A stretch of DNA of 64,000 nucleotides from Flavicella sp. (GTDB taxonomy: Bacteria > Bacteroidota > Bacteroidia > Flavobacteriales > Flavobacteriaceae), in assembly GCF_029238425.1 (NCBI RefSeq), contig NZ_JAQWGB010000073.1, forward strand, positions 1-64,000, written 5' to 3'. Shown here in pieces: positions 48,001 through 56,185 of the stretch. Under the pieces are notes generated by a model. The model was not told where the DNA came from. It saw only the letters and a list, made by a program, of their open reading frames with translations, and did no database searches. Made by a program: the position numbers and the translations under genes. Position 1 is the stretch's first letter; each line of letters begins with the position of its first letter.

Positions 48001-48112
48001 GACCTTGTTCAAAGTCGTATAAGGGATGCGTAAATTTATCCGATTTTTGACTGTTGCTTAGCAAAGAGAAAAACAGCGCTAAAACAGTGATGAAAATTTT
48101 ATATGGGTGCAT
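45056..48112 (-). CDS. Large tetratricopeptide repeat protein, probably periplasmic
   Basis: A 1018-aa protein with a signal peptide (residues 1-21, SLLSNS/Q) and TPR-like helical pairs throughout, for example YYNHGKPAKSLKWFQKVSP, AYYHLGACYLEQNKKSEALNAF and DALYELGNAYISAKENDKAIATY. The C-terminal tail is acidic (EKKETEESTEF). TPR solenoids hold protein partners; with the co-transcribed barrel, an envelope assembly or transport role is likely. It resembles the tol-pal-type YbgF arrangement only loosely. No catalytic motif is seen. Confidence 0.85.
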   Translation of the reverse strand: MHPYKIFITVLALFFSLLSNSQKSDKFTHPLYDFEQGLELYNNDIYEAAFNAFSRASENLKNDPSATEDCAYYLAITAVKLEKKEGENMLLDFTTKYPTSRHKNKAYLEAGNYYYNHGKPAKSLKWFQKVSPKYLTAKEEDTYNFKMGYAYFSNKKYTEAKQYFLPLTNSKYYTAEANYYYGYISYVQEDYNTALKYFDKLEGNKRYRKEILYYKMNIKFQNKKFEEVVVIGNDLLKIVPKKEVSEISKVVGESYFYLGQYDQAIVHLKNYRGRKNRLVNEDHYFLGYSYYKVKDYENAILRFNRITKGKNEVAQNAYYHLGACYLEQNKKSEALNAFKNSSELDFNEDIKEDAAYNYAKLSYEIGNPYKSSAEVLQDYVENYTTSLNAREINKLIIDTYNSSRDFEGALTYYQRRELAKDKTFYEITMHRGMQLFQYAKYQEALTYFKTSSSQALSREVQSKSLFWRAECSYRLNDFKTALADYKRFQRLSASKKTTEYKDINYSIGYTYFKLKDYRRAKSSFTAYVKSANDDEVKRNDSYIRLGDCNFISKSYWEAMEAYNKVIEQRGIDDDYAQYQKAISYGFVRRNDSKIETLKDFDNQHPKSSYKDDALYELGNAYISAKENDKAIATYDKLIENYKTSLYIPKALLKQGLIYFNDNNTDKSIEKYKYVVAEYPNAKEAQQAVQNARQVYIDIDKVDEYADWIREIKYTKFSDIDLDNAMYEAAEKKYVNNELLPATHSFKKYLINFPNGIHAMKANFYSAQAYFSLENTEKAIPKYVHVVEQNSNEYTEQALARLVQIYLEKNSWPDAIPYLERLELEANFPQNVLFAQSNLMKAMYDQEKYKEAVVYAEKVLEHKKADVQIKADATIFIARSAIKTNDLEKAEKAYSEVSKDAKGALKAEALYYEAYFQNRAGKYKESNKTVQDLASKYANHKYWGVKGLIVMAENNIGLNDAFQATYILENIVKNYGQFEELTAEASRILEQLRTAEKFKNKATDTIVPEKKETEESTEF

Positions 48113-48133
48113 CTAGGCAAATTTTTAGTTGCT

Positions 48134-48162
48134 CAAAAATAAATAATATTCCTATATAACAA
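48134..48162 (-). promoter_or_regulatory. Promoter of the TPR/barrel operon (TTG / TATTTTTG)
   Basis: On the minus strand TTG (48162-48160) is followed after 18 bp by TATTTTTG (48141-48134), a well-spaced -33/-7 pair, with the ATG at 48112 only 21 bp further on. Confidence 0.55.
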
Positions 48163-48221
48163 CGCATCCAAGGATAGTTTTATTGGCTTAGGGTTCAAAC
48201 TTATACAAACAGTTATTTTTA

Positions 48222-48252
48222 TTGGAAGTTCTTTTTGAATTCGATAAGTTTG
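48222..48252 (+). promoter_or_regulatory. Promoter of the FtsE-like gene (TTG / TAAGTTTG)
   Basis: TTG at 48222-48224 and TAAGTTTG at 48245-48252 are 20 bp apart, 18 bp before the ATG. It is one of the few complete -33/-7 pairs in the window. Confidence 0.6.
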
Positions 48253-48270
48253 TAACACTAAAATTCATAC

Positions 48271-48954
48271 ATGGGAAGCTCAATACTACACTTAGAAAAT
48301 GCTGCAATTTATCAAGATAAAAATTTGGTTTTATCTGATGTTAATTTGAATATTAAAAAGGGAGAATTTCTTTATTTGATAGGAAAAACAGGTTCTGGAA
48401 AAAGTAGTTTGATGAAAACCTTGTATGGAGATCTTCAATTAAAACAAGGGAAAGGTGAAATTGTAGGTTTTGATTTAGAAAAATTAAAAGACAGAGATAT
48501 TCCTTTTTTACGAAGAAAAATTGGAATAGTATTTCAAGATTTTAAATTGTTAAATGATAGAACGGTTTTTGAAAATCTTCGTTTTGTGTTGAAAGCCACA
48601 GGATGGAAAGACGCCAAATTGATTGCAGATAAAATTAGTGAAGTATTGGATAAGGTGGGTATGAAAACCAAAGATTATAAAATGCCTTTCCAGTTGTCTG
48701 GAGGTGAACAACAAAGAATTGCCATTGCAAGAGCCTTGTTAAACGACCCAGATTTAATTTTGGCAGATGAGCCTACTGGGAATTTAGACCCAAAAACCTC
48801 TATAGAAGTGATGGAGCTGATGAGTGAAATTCATAAAAGCGGAAAATCAATTTTAATGGCAACTCACGATTATGCCTTGATCTTAAAATTTCAGCAAAGA
48901 ACCATCAAATGTGAAGGGGGCGAGTTGTTTGAAGTGGTGCAGCAAGGGGCATAA
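48271..48954 (+). CDS. ftsE: FtsE-like ABC transporter ATP-binding protein
   Basis: A 227-aa ATPase. Walker A GKTGSGKSSLM, Q-loop VFQDFKLL, signature LSGGEQQRIAIARAL, Walker B DLILADEPTGNLD and the switch His in MATHDY are all present. The overall pattern, such as GEIVGFDLEKLKDRDIPFLRRKIGIVFQDFKLL, resembles FtsE, which with the membrane protein FtsX controls peptidoglycan hydrolases at division. No ftsX gene is adjacent here. Confidence in FtsE rather than another LolD/MacB-type ATPase is moderate. Confidence 0.8.
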   Translation: MGSSILHLENAAIYQDKNLVLSDVNLNIKKGEFLYLIGKTGSGKSSLMKTLYGDLQLKQGKGEIVGFDLEKLKDRDIPFLRRKIGIVFQDFKLLNDRTVFENLRFVLKATGWKDAKLIADKISEVLDKVGMKTKDYKMPFQLSGGEQQRIAIARALLNDPDLILADEPTGNLDPKTSIEVMELMSEIHKSGKSILMATHDYALILKFQQRTIKCEGGELFEVVQQGA

Positions 48955-48956
48955 TA

Positions 48957-50264
48957 TTATTGAGCGAAAGCTACAAGCTCCGTATAAACACGTTTCCAGT
49001 TTTTCCATTCATTTTGTTCCGAAAGAGAGGAATTATGCCATAGGGAAATAAAAGTTCCTTCAACGGCTTTTACACTATGTATTATTTTTTTGCTTTTTGC
49101 GAGGGCTTCCTCTGGAGTCAATTGCATATAGCCATTTAAAGTTCCGTCCATTATTTGAAATGGATGCAACATTAAATTTGTTTGCTCATTTGTTTTGAGA
49201 TTAAAAAAGGGAAAGGGATTACAAATTCCAGCTCTAAAACCTATTTTAGAGGCATAACCCATTGTGTAGTCATGTTCAATGCCTTCATGGATTAAATTTT
49301 CATAAGTTTCTGGGAAATGAAGCTTTAAAAAATGCTGCCTACTTTTAATTATTTTTTCTCCCAAAATATGTTCTAACCTCTTTTTTTCAACACCAATCAG
49401 TTGTGGATTTTTATTAGATGCGTAGGAGGGATGTAAACCAATTTCATTTTCCTGATGTAATTCTTTAATTAAATTTTGAAATTCAGGAGATTTATGATGC
49501 AGGTTTTTATCAAACTTTCCGTAATTCCCTACTTGAATAAAAAATAGATTGGCGTTTTTATTTTTTTCATTGATGTTCTTGAAAACTGCATAGGTATCAT
49601 AAGGATCTTCTGTTTTTTTTGTAAAAAACGCAAGTTTGTTTTTTAATTCATCCGTATTCCCTTGAAGCAAGTTTTTGATGAAACTACTTGCTAATAAACC
49701 TTTTGATTTTCCTTTATAGGAATATGCTACATCAATATCAATGCTGTTGATGTATTGGTATTCTTTTTTAGGGAATCTATAATCTGGATATTTGGTTTCG
49801 ATCAAGGTTTGTAATTCTTTGATCCAAATATTGACGATTGGTTTTTCTAAAAGATTATTTTTAAAAGCCAGACTATTTTCTGCTCTGAACCTTCCATGGT
49901 TATCTAGGTTCGTTTTGAAATATTCTTCATATCTACTTACCATATAGAAAACACTGGCAAATAAATCATAGTTGATCGATTTATCTGAGGCGGTTTTGAA
50001 AATATATGCAATGTCTTTAAAATAAGATACTTCTGGACTATATTCTTGAAAGTCAGTTTCAGAGGTTATTTGATGCGGTGTAATTTGAATAGCATCCTCA
50101 AGAGATTCTTTGCTATAGTTGATTTTAACATCATTAGAGACTTTTAAAAACTCTTTTTTAGTCACTAAAATATAATCTACAAAAAGCACATGTTTGAAAA
50201 TAACATCCAAGGTGAAAGTCAGACGATTGCTTATAAAATCGCTGTAAATAATTATTGGTTTCAA
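48957..50264 (-). CDS. Polysaccharide deacetylase family protein
   Basis: A 435-aa protein related to the NodB-like polysaccharide deacetylase superfamily, with an N-terminal region of unknown type (about residues 1-140). Metal-site cues are NSIDIDVAYSYKG, with Asp pair near residue 155, EIGLHPSYASN, supplying His, and the C-terminal ISLWHNSSL. Such proteins often act in exopolysaccharide or capsule clusters. It lies at the end of a minus-strand run containing a photolyase and two glycosyltransferases and ends 3 bp from the convergent FtsE-like gene. Confidence 0.78.
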   Translation of the reverse strand: MKPIIIYSDFISNRLTFTLDVIFKHVLFVDYILVTKKEFLKVSNDVKINYSKESLEDAIQITPHQITSETDFQEYSPEVSYFKDIAYIFKTASDKSINYDLFASVFYMVSRYEEYFKTNLDNHGRFRAENSLAFKNNLLEKPIVNIWIKELQTLIETKYPDYRFPKKEYQYINSIDIDVAYSYKGKSKGLLASSFIKNLLQGNTDELKNKLAFFTKKTEDPYDTYAVFKNINEKNKNANLFFIQVGNYGKFDKNLHHKSPEFQNLIKELHQENEIGLHPSYASNKNPQLIGVEKKRLEHILGEKIIKSRQHFLKLHFPETYENLIHEGIEHDYTMGYASKIGFRAGICNPFPFFNLKTNEQTNLMLHPFQIMDGTLNGYMQLTPEEALAKSKKIIHSVKAVEGTFISLWHNSSLSEQNEWKNWKRVYTELVAFAQ

Positions 50265-50326
50265 ATGGCTTTATTTATTATGAGATTAAAGACGATTGTT
50301 GTTAAAAGTAAAAAATAATGAGGACA

Positions 50327-51625
50327 TTATTCTGCTTTAGCTAAACCTATTTTATAGGTAGCTAGAGCACGTTCTCTTGCAAACTTGTGATCTACCATGG
50401 GTAATGGATATTCCAGACTATCAAATTCGGGGATCCATTTACGGATGTATTTCAATTCTTTGTCAAACTTTTTAATTTGTTCAGTAGGATTAAAAACTCT
50501 AAAGTAAGGAGCCGAGTCACAACCAGTTCCAGCCGACCATTGCCAGTTACCATTGTTGGATGATAATTCATAATCTAATAGTTTTTCGGCAAAATAAGCC
50601 TCACCCCAGCTCCAGTCAATTAATAAGTGTTTGGTAAGAAAACCTGCTACTATCATACGCACTCGATTGTGCATATAACCGGTTTGGTTAAGTTCTCTCA
50701 TTCCAGCATCAACAAAAGGATAACCAGTGGTTCCTGTTTTCCATTTTTCAAATTCCTCTTTGTTGTTTCTCCATTCAATGTGGTTGTATTTAGATTTGAA
50801 ATTCTGATCTACCACTTTTGGGAAATGATATAAAATTTGCATGAAAAACTCGCGCCAAATGAGCTCGTTTAGAAAAACTTCATTGTGTTTTAATTGTACT
50901 ACTAATTCACGAATACTTACGGTACCAAACCTTAGGTGTGGACTTAAGTAGCTTGTTTTATTTATATACGGAAGGTTTCTTTCTATTTCATAATCATGCA
51001 AATCATCAATAGCGTAGGGTAAAACTTCAATGGAAGATTTTTTGAATCCTAAACTTTCTAAACTAGGTAGGTCATAATGATTTTTGTGATAAGAATCCCA
51101 ATGATTTACGCTATAATTTTCTAAAGAAACTCCATGGAAAATATTTCGCCATTTGTTTTTGTAGGGAGTGTATACAGTATAAGGAAGTCCGTCATTCTTT
51201 ACAACTTCTGATTTTTCAAAAATCACTTGGTCTTTGAAAGAATGAAACTGTATTTTTTTTTCTTGTAGCAGTTGACAAATATTGATGTCTCTTTTTATGG
51301 CATAAGGTTCATAATCTTCATTGGTGTAAACAGCGTCCACTTCATAAGTTTCAATCAATTTTTTCCACACCTCTTTCGTTTTTCCTTTGATGCAAAGTAA
51401 ACTTGAATTATGTTCTACTAAGGTTTTTTGAATTTTTTCTAGAGATTCATAAATAAAACGAATACGTGCATCATTTTCAGGCAATTCGTTGATGATTTCT
51501 TCGTCAAAAATAAAAATGGGGATTACTGGAAGCCCTGTTTGTAGTGCTTTATGAAGGCCATGATTGTCATGGAGTCTTAGGTCTCTTCGAAACCAAAAAA
51601 ATGTTGTTTGCCTTTTTGATTGCAT
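50327..51625 (-). CDS. phrB: Deoxyribodipyrimidine photolyase (class I cryptochrome/photolyase)
   Basis: Light-driven repair of UV pyrimidine dimers. The 432-aa protein has the Rossmann antenna part (FWFRRDLRLHDNHGL) and the FAD domain with TSYLSPHLRFGTVSIREL, LIWREFFMQIL, TGYPFVDAGMRELNQTGYMHNRVRMI and NNGNWQWSAGTGCDSAPYFRVFNP. The Asn/Trp/Met-type active-site segment fits CPD rather than 6-4 photolyase. It is 62 bp from the deacetylase gene and 10 bp from a glycosyltransferase gene. Confidence 0.92.
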   Translation of the reverse strand: MQSKRQTTFFWFRRDLRLHDNHGLHKALQTGLPVIPIFIFDEEIINELPENDARIRFIYESLEKIQKTLVEHNSSLLCIKGKTKEVWKKLIETYEVDAVYTNEDYEPYAIKRDINICQLLQEKKIQFHSFKDQVIFEKSEVVKNDGLPYTVYTPYKNKWRNIFHGVSLENYSVNHWDSYHKNHYDLPSLESLGFKKSSIEVLPYAIDDLHDYEIERNLPYINKTSYLSPHLRFGTVSIRELVVQLKHNEVFLNELIWREFFMQILYHFPKVVDQNFKSKYNHIEWRNNKEEFEKWKTGTTGYPFVDAGMRELNQTGYMHNRVRMIVAGFLTKHLLIDWSWGEAYFAEKLLDYELSSNNGNWQWSAGTGCDSAPYFRVFNPTEQIKKFDKELKYIRKWIPEFDSLEYPLPMVDHKFARERALATYKIGLAKAE

Positions 51626-51635
51626 TTTAGGATTT

Positions 51636-52538
51636 CTATCGATTGATTTTTTTGTTGAGTAGTCCTAGTTTATAAAAATTAAGCACTGATATATGAAAAT
51701 AGTATCCTTTTATTAGCATTAGTTTCAAAAGAGGAGCACTAATATAAGTCAAAACCTTTAATAGCCACAGCAGATTTCTGTTTTTTATGATATTAAATAT
51801 TGTTAGGATTTTTATATTTTGGATAAGTTGGTTTTGATCTTGGTATGATTTTAATATATAAATCAGATTATCGATACTATACTCAACTTTTTTTAAATAA
51901 TCACTGTTCAATTCATAATCAGCATTTAAAATAGGATTGTCAATATGTGTTAACTCAATGTTTTGATGCTGTAATGAAAAACCAAATAGTGTATCTTCAT
52001 GACCATATTTTTGTATACTCTCATCAAATTTAATTTTTTTTAAAATAGACTTTTTAATAACAAAATTATTAGTCATAAAAGAATTGTATGGTTTGGCTTT
52101 CCTTTTATTTAAAGACATTGTCTCTTTTTTTAAACCATATTCCCAATTTAAAAGAAATTTTCTAGAAGGCTTTAAGTTTGGATACATTCTTCCTCCACAA
52201 ACCACAGAACTTTGTGTTTCTCTTTTGAAGATATCAAGGTAAGACGAAATAAAAAAAGGACTTATTACACGTCCATCACAATCCAAAAAAAGGAGATATT
52301 CATATTTTGCATATTGAACAAATAAATTTCTGATTTTGGCCCTTCCAATATTTTGGTTTAATTGTATATAATTAGTGATTTTATTTAGGTTTTCATTTTT
52401 TGCTCGGTAATCATTATTAGAGGCATCGTCAATCAAAATTATTTCTGTGGAACTAGAGAATTGACTCGTTTCTAGCAACAATTCGTTTACAAAGGGGACA
52501 ACATTTACATTATATATAGGGATGCAAATAGATAACAT
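51636..52538 (-). CDS. Family 2 glycosyltransferase
   Basis: A 300-aa GT-A enzyme. N-terminal LSICIPIYNV, the acidic IILIDDASNN, the sugar-nucleotide DxD in FLDCDGR and the downstream KYGHEDTLFGF (general base ED) are typical. The C-terminal 90 residues are hydrophobic and basic, and may sit on the membrane. Two adjacent genes encode a GT4-type enzyme and a polysaccharide deacetylase, consistent with surface polysaccharide work. Donor and acceptor are unknown. Confidence 0.87.
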   Translation of the reverse strand: MLSICIPIYNVNVVPFVNELLLETSQFSSSTEIILIDDASNNDYRAKNENLNKITNYIQLNQNIGRAKIRNLFVQYAKYEYLLFLDCDGRVISPFFISSYLDIFKRETQSSVVCGGRMYPNLKPSRKFLLNWEYGLKKETMSLNKRKAKPYNSFMTNNFVIKKSILKKIKFDESIQKYGHEDTLFGFSLQHQNIELTHIDNPILNADYELNSDYLKKVEYSIDNLIYILKSYQDQNQLIQNIKILTIFNIIKNRNLLWLLKVLTYISAPLLKLMLIKGYYFHISVLNFYKLGLLNKKINR

Positions 52539-52604
52539 GAGAAAAAAGAAAAACTTGAGTTAAGGATAAACGCTAAGGTAATTATATTTTTAGCAATAGA
52601 TGCT

Positions 52605-53717
52605 TTAAATAATCCCTTTATAGAAACTCAGTAAAGTTTTTTCTTGCTCTTCCCAACTATATTTATCAGAAATAGATTGTAAGTTTTTTTGCCAAATATT
52701 GTATTGAGCTTCGTTATTCAACGCTTCTTGTACAAGGCTTGCCATTTTTTTTGGATTATGTGAATCAGAGACCAATCCAATGTTGTGTTTTTTTACTAAT
52801 TCTCCGACAATTTTTCTATTTGAAACTAATAATGGTGTTTCCGCTTGAATATAGTCAAAGATCTTATTAGGCAGGCTATATTCATAATTAAGGTTTGTGT
52901 TTTTATCTAAAGATAATCCAAGATCGGAAATCTTAGTATATTCCATTAAAGAAGCGTAATCTATTCTACCTAATATTTGCACTTTATACTGGAGTTTATA
53001 CTTGCTAACTATCTTTTTTAACTTAGGAATAGCATGTCCGCTACCAATTATAAATAATTTCATGTTTTCCAAGTATTGCATCATTTCAACAGCTTCTTCC
53101 GCACCACGATCTATATTAATTCCAGCACCCTGCAGAATTAACATTTTATGATTTCCTTTTACCTCTCTACTAAGTTCAATGTTTTTGTTTTTGTTTTTTA
53201 ACATTGGCGCAATGTTTCTTATGACAATAACATGGACGTTATATTTTTTCTCATAGATTTCAGCAATAACTTTATTTACAGTTATTACGTTTTTTAGTTT
53301 GGGAAAAATGAACTTTTCAATGGCAAGCCATATTGATTGCACTCTAGGTCTATTTATTAATTCTGGAACTTCTGTGTATAGTTCGTGACTATCGTACACT
53401 AACTTTTTCTTCATTAATTTTGAAATAATGAAATTAGGTAAAAGGGTATCCAAATCATTGGCTAGTAGAATGTCTTTCTTAAGGAAGAAAATTTTGAAAA
53501 ATACACGAAGATTGAATTCTGCGAAGAATAAAAATCCTTTGCTAAAAAACAAACGCATTCTTTTGGTTTCATATTCTCTATTTAGCGGAGAAGATTTGTG
53601 CAATGTATATCCAATGACAGTTATTTTATAACCTGCTTTAGAAAGTGTAGTACAAACTTTGTGAACTCGTTGATCCGTTTCTAGATCGTTTAAGACAGAG
53701 ACAATTATACGTTTCAA
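52605..53717 (-). CDS. Family 4 (GT-B) glycosyltransferase
   Basis: A 370-aa GT-B enzyme. The N-terminal half binds acceptor (DLETDQRVHKVCTTL, HELYTEVPEL). The C-terminal half has LQGAGINIDRGAEEAVEMM, LFIIGSGHAIPKL, the ILGRIDYASLMEY helix and SLPNKIFDYIQAETPLLVSN, whose residues replace the usual E-x7-E motif with a weaker form. It transfers a hexose-type unit in an unknown polysaccharide. It is the first gene of the minus-strand glycan/photolyase run, just downstream of a decayed ssrA copy. Confidence 0.87.
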   Translation of the reverse strand: MKRIIVSVLNDLETDQRVHKVCTTLSKAGYKITVIGYTLHKSSPLNREYETKRMRLFFSKGFLFFAEFNLRVFFKIFFLKKDILLANDLDTLLPNFIISKLMKKKLVYDSHELYTEVPELINRPRVQSIWLAIEKFIFPKLKNVITVNKVIAEIYEKKYNVHVIVIRNIAPMLKNKNKNIELSREVKGNHKMLILQGAGINIDRGAEEAVEMMQYLENMKLFIIGSGHAIPKLKKIVSKYKLQYKVQILGRIDYASLMEYTKISDLGLSLDKNTNLNYEYSLPNKIFDYIQAETPLLVSNRKIVGELVKKHNIGLVSDSHNPKKMASLVQEALNNEAQYNIWQKNLQSISDKYSWEEQEKTLLSFYKGII

Positions 53718-54065
53718 ATTGAATAAAATATTGAGTTTTTATGAAGCTCGAAAATACTCAATAAATTTCATATTCGTCTTAGGAATAAAAAAATATAAAT
53801 TCGTAGATGTAAAATATCTAAAAGGACTAAGGCTTTTTACCGAATAAAGTTTGAAAGCGGGTTTTCGTAAGTTTTTTGATTCTCGATATATGTGCAAATG
53901 AATTGATCTCGTTTTTAAATACAATCGTCCGTAGGTTTCTGAATTTATTTTCAGAATCTATTCAAGGAGTACCCTGATACCAGTGTGATTCCCAATAAAT
54001 AATATCTTGTTGTTCCTCTGATTTTTGGAGTCTCTTCTCCTTAAAATGGAGTGAATAGTTTGTGT
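53718..54065. other. Intergenic region holding a partial ssrA copy
   Basis: A 348-bp gap without a credible protein gene. Its main content is the decayed ssrA 5' fragment listed separately. Beyond it, up to 54065, nothing recognisable is seen. Confidence 0.6.
53826..53970 (-). pseudogene. Decayed 5' fragment of ssrA (tmRNA) with its upstream flank
   Basis: Same orientation as the intact ssrA at 62.0-62.39 kb. Bases 53901-53930 align with 62358-62387 at 23 of 30 positions without gaps, covering the tRNA-like 5' end (...GGACGA...GAGATCAAT). The likeness continues on one side through the start of the mRNA-like part (to about 53838) and on the other into the upstream flank (GTTTCTGAATTTATTTTCAG versus GTTTCTAAATATGTTTCAG). 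The first bases GGGG are lost, and no tag frame or 3' tRNA-like half is seen, so it is not a working tmRNA. Confidence 0.72.
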
Positions 54066-55499
54066 TTACCTTTCAACTAGTAAGTATTCTAAATATCTTA
54101 TAGCTGATGCTATTACGTTTTTTCTTTTCTGTGCTTTTCCATCAAAAGCATCTAAAGTTTCTCTGTCGAGCATTCTACCTTTTACAAAAACAAAAGTCGG
54201 ATTCTTCAAAGAGGACAGAGTTTCAAGTGGATTTTCATCTACTAAAATAAAGTTTGCAATTTTTCCCTTTTCAATTGTCCCAAGTTGATTCATAATTGCA
54301 TGTGTTTGAGAGGCGTTAACAGTTGCCGTTTTCAAAACTTCAAAATTTGAGAGACCTGCTTCTTTATAAAATGCCAATTCTTTATGAATTGAAAATCCTG
54401 GAGTGGTCACACCGATTCCCGAGTCAGTCCCACAAATGAGAGTCACATGTGCATCATGAAGTTTTTTAACAATCATCAAATGAAATTCATGCTGTTTTTT
54501 AATCCTATCAACAGATGCGAGGTCTTCTTTCTTAGTGTTGGACCAACGTTCAAACTGTTTTTTACTATCTGTTTTTTTTATGAGTGGATTCATATATGAT
54601 GCCAATTCTGAGTCTAAAATGGAAGCATCTAACATCATTTGGTAGATGTTGTTGAATACAGTAATAGTCGGACAATAATTGGTGTGTTTGGATTGTGCAA
54701 TGGCATCAACTATGGGTTGTAATTTCAAAGAGTCTAAATCAAATTGCAATGGTTGTTGTACAATTTCTTCAGCATGTTCTATAGATTTAATCTGGGTGTT
54801 TAAATGATATGTAAAGGGCACTTTTTGTGATGGATGTGCTACAATATCGATTTCCGAAGTTTTGCATTGTTCCAGAACAGCATCAAAAATTTCCTTATCC
54901 AAACCATAATAAGTTTTGATAAAATCATAGCCTCTGTTTTTGTAAGAAATTACTTTTTCTTTTGCATCCACAATATTGCTTAAATTTATATTATCGTCCC
55001 CAATAAATTCGTGTCCGGTTAATTTGGGACCTGTTGTGAAAAATATTGGAGCTATTATTTTATCATTTGCAATATCATTCTTAATTCTTAAATGAGCAGG
55101 CATACCCCATAAATTTCTTATTGTGGTAACGCCGTTTGATAAATACAAACCAAGTTCATATCTGTCCCAAACATGTACATGCATATCTATAAGCCCAGGA
55201 ACTAAATATTTGTTTTTACCGTCAATAACTTCTAAGTCATTTGCAATGATGTTGTCAGAAATCTGTTCTATAATTCCCTTTTTTACAAGGAGCATTTTAT
55301 TTATTAAAACAGTGTCTTGATCCATAGGAATTATATTGACATTGGTCAAAAGAAAAGTAGTGCTGGAACCTAATTCATTCTTGTCAATTTTTAAATAATT
55401 AGTTCCTTGATAATCTAGATAAAGACTAATCATAATAGTAATTAGAATCGCTCCAAAGAGTACTCCAATAATTTTTAAAAGTCCTTTAAGTATTTTCAT
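54066..55499 (-). CDS. Amidohydrolase family protein, membrane-anchored
   Basis: A 477-aa protein with one N-terminal membrane helix (about residues 9-28) and an amidohydrolase barrel. Metal-site cues are DMHVHVWDR (His-x-His), the carboxylated-Lys-type segment FIKTYYGLDK, VAHPSQKV, SIEHAEEI and the Asp in CGTDSGIGV. The C-terminal beta domain ends with ANFILVDENPLETL. Resembles imidazolonepropionase/dipeptidase-like amidohydrolases; the substrate is unknown. It is oriented away from the ssrA copy and followed by no neighbour on the same strand before it. Confidence 0.85.
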   Translation of the reverse strand: MKILKGLLKIIGVLFGAILITIMISLYLDYQGTNYLKIDKNELGSSTTFLLTNVNIIPMDQDTVLINKMLLVKKGIIEQISDNIIANDLEVIDGKNKYLVPGLIDMHVHVWDRYELGLYLSNGVTTIRNLWGMPAHLRIKNDIANDKIIAPIFFTTGPKLTGHEFIGDDNINLSNIVDAKEKVISYKNRGYDFIKTYYGLDKEIFDAVLEQCKTSEIDIVAHPSQKVPFTYHLNTQIKSIEHAEEIVQQPLQFDLDSLKLQPIVDAIAQSKHTNYCPTITVFNNIYQMMLDASILDSELASYMNPLIKKTDSKKQFERWSNTKKEDLASVDRIKKQHEFHLMIVKKLHDAHVTLICGTDSGIGVTTPGFSIHKELAFYKEAGLSNFEVLKTATVNASQTHAIMNQLGTIEKGKIANFILVDENPLETLSSLKNPTFVFVKGRMLDRETLDAFDGKAQKRKNVIASAIRYLEYLLVER

Positions 55500-55637
55500 A
55501 AAACTATTTATGGTTGATTTAATAAGTATTTCCTAGATACTTCTGATTAGATAATCTTTCAAACCTAAAAGTAGGCAAATAAGTGATGCATAGCATGTCG
55601 ATCAAAAAATTTTAAAAAAGGATATTTGCCAAAACCC

Positions 55638-55666
55638 AAAAAGCTCCCTTATAAGGAGCTTTTTTA
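55638..55666 (-). terminator. Intrinsic terminator after the SRPBCC gene
   Basis: A stem of AAAAGCTCC / GGAGCTTTT with a 7-nt loop lies about 17 bp past the SRPBCC stop on the minus strand, with U-run supplied by the left A-tract. It separates the SRPBCC gene from the downstream amidohydrolase. Confidence 0.75.
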
Positions 55667-55682
55667 ATGAGATCATAGGTGG

Positions 55683-56105
55683 TTAATTTTGACTAAGAAT
55701 CATGGATTCTAAACTATCAATAATTACATGGTAGAAACCTTCAAATAATTCGATCATTGCTGCTTTTGTTTCTTCATTTGTTTCGAATTGAGAACCCCAA
55801 GTAACTTTAGAACCTGAGTTTTCTAGAGCTTCAACTTTTACATTACTCACATATCCAGTTATAGGAAAAGGTCCTTCCGTTATTTTGTACTGCATTTCCA
55901 TGGAGTTGTTGTTTACTTTTTCCAAAACTTCATGAATCATTGCTCCATCTGGCATGTAGCATGTTCTTTTGGCACCGGCACCTTCACCTACAGTTTCCGA
56001 CCTTTCGATGGGTGAAATGGCTTCAATGTTTCTAAATGAGGATAATGTTGACCATACTTTGTTCGCTGGTACTTGAATTCTTTTGCTTACTACTACTTCT
56101 GTCAT
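55683..56105 (-). CDS. SRPBCC-family protein (START-like ligand-binding)
   Basis: A 140-aa helix-grip protein of the SRPBCC superfamily: N-terminal strand VVSKRIQVPANKVWSTLSSF, the acidic loop SPIERSETVGEGAGAKRTC and the long C-terminal helix (ETKAAMIELFEGFYHVII). Members bind hydrophobic ligands or catalyse cyclisation. Its upstream region carries a -7 element (TATTTTTG) and the CTGAACGC box shared with the adjacent TetR gene. Ligand unknown. Confidence 0.85.
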   Translation of the reverse strand: MTEVVVSKRIQVPANKVWSTLSSFRNIEAISPIERSETVGEGAGAKRTCYMPDGAMIHEVLEKVNNNSMEMQYKITEGPFPITGYVSNVKVEALENSGSKVTWGSQFETNEETKAAMIELFEGFYHVIIDSLESMILSQN

Positions 56106-56132
56106 AATAATTAGATTTAATGGTTAATACAA

Positions 56133-56176
56133 CAAAAATAAGGTTGCTTGTTCCATCATAAAAAAACAGCGTTCAG
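56133..56176 (-). promoter_or_regulatory. SRPBCC promoter with putative TetR operator CTGAACGC
   Basis: TATTTTTG (56140-56133) is the -7 element. CTGAACGC lies at 56176-56169, 28 bp upstream, followed by a T-run. The same box at exactly the same distance occurs before the TetR gene at 57317. Confidence 0.5.
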
Positions 56177-56185
56177 TTAAAAGAA

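Noticed and set aside
53739-53924. 61-codon minus-strand frame in the glycosyltransferase-amidohydrolase gap
   Set aside because: It lies over the decayed ssrA fragment and has no recognisable protein features.
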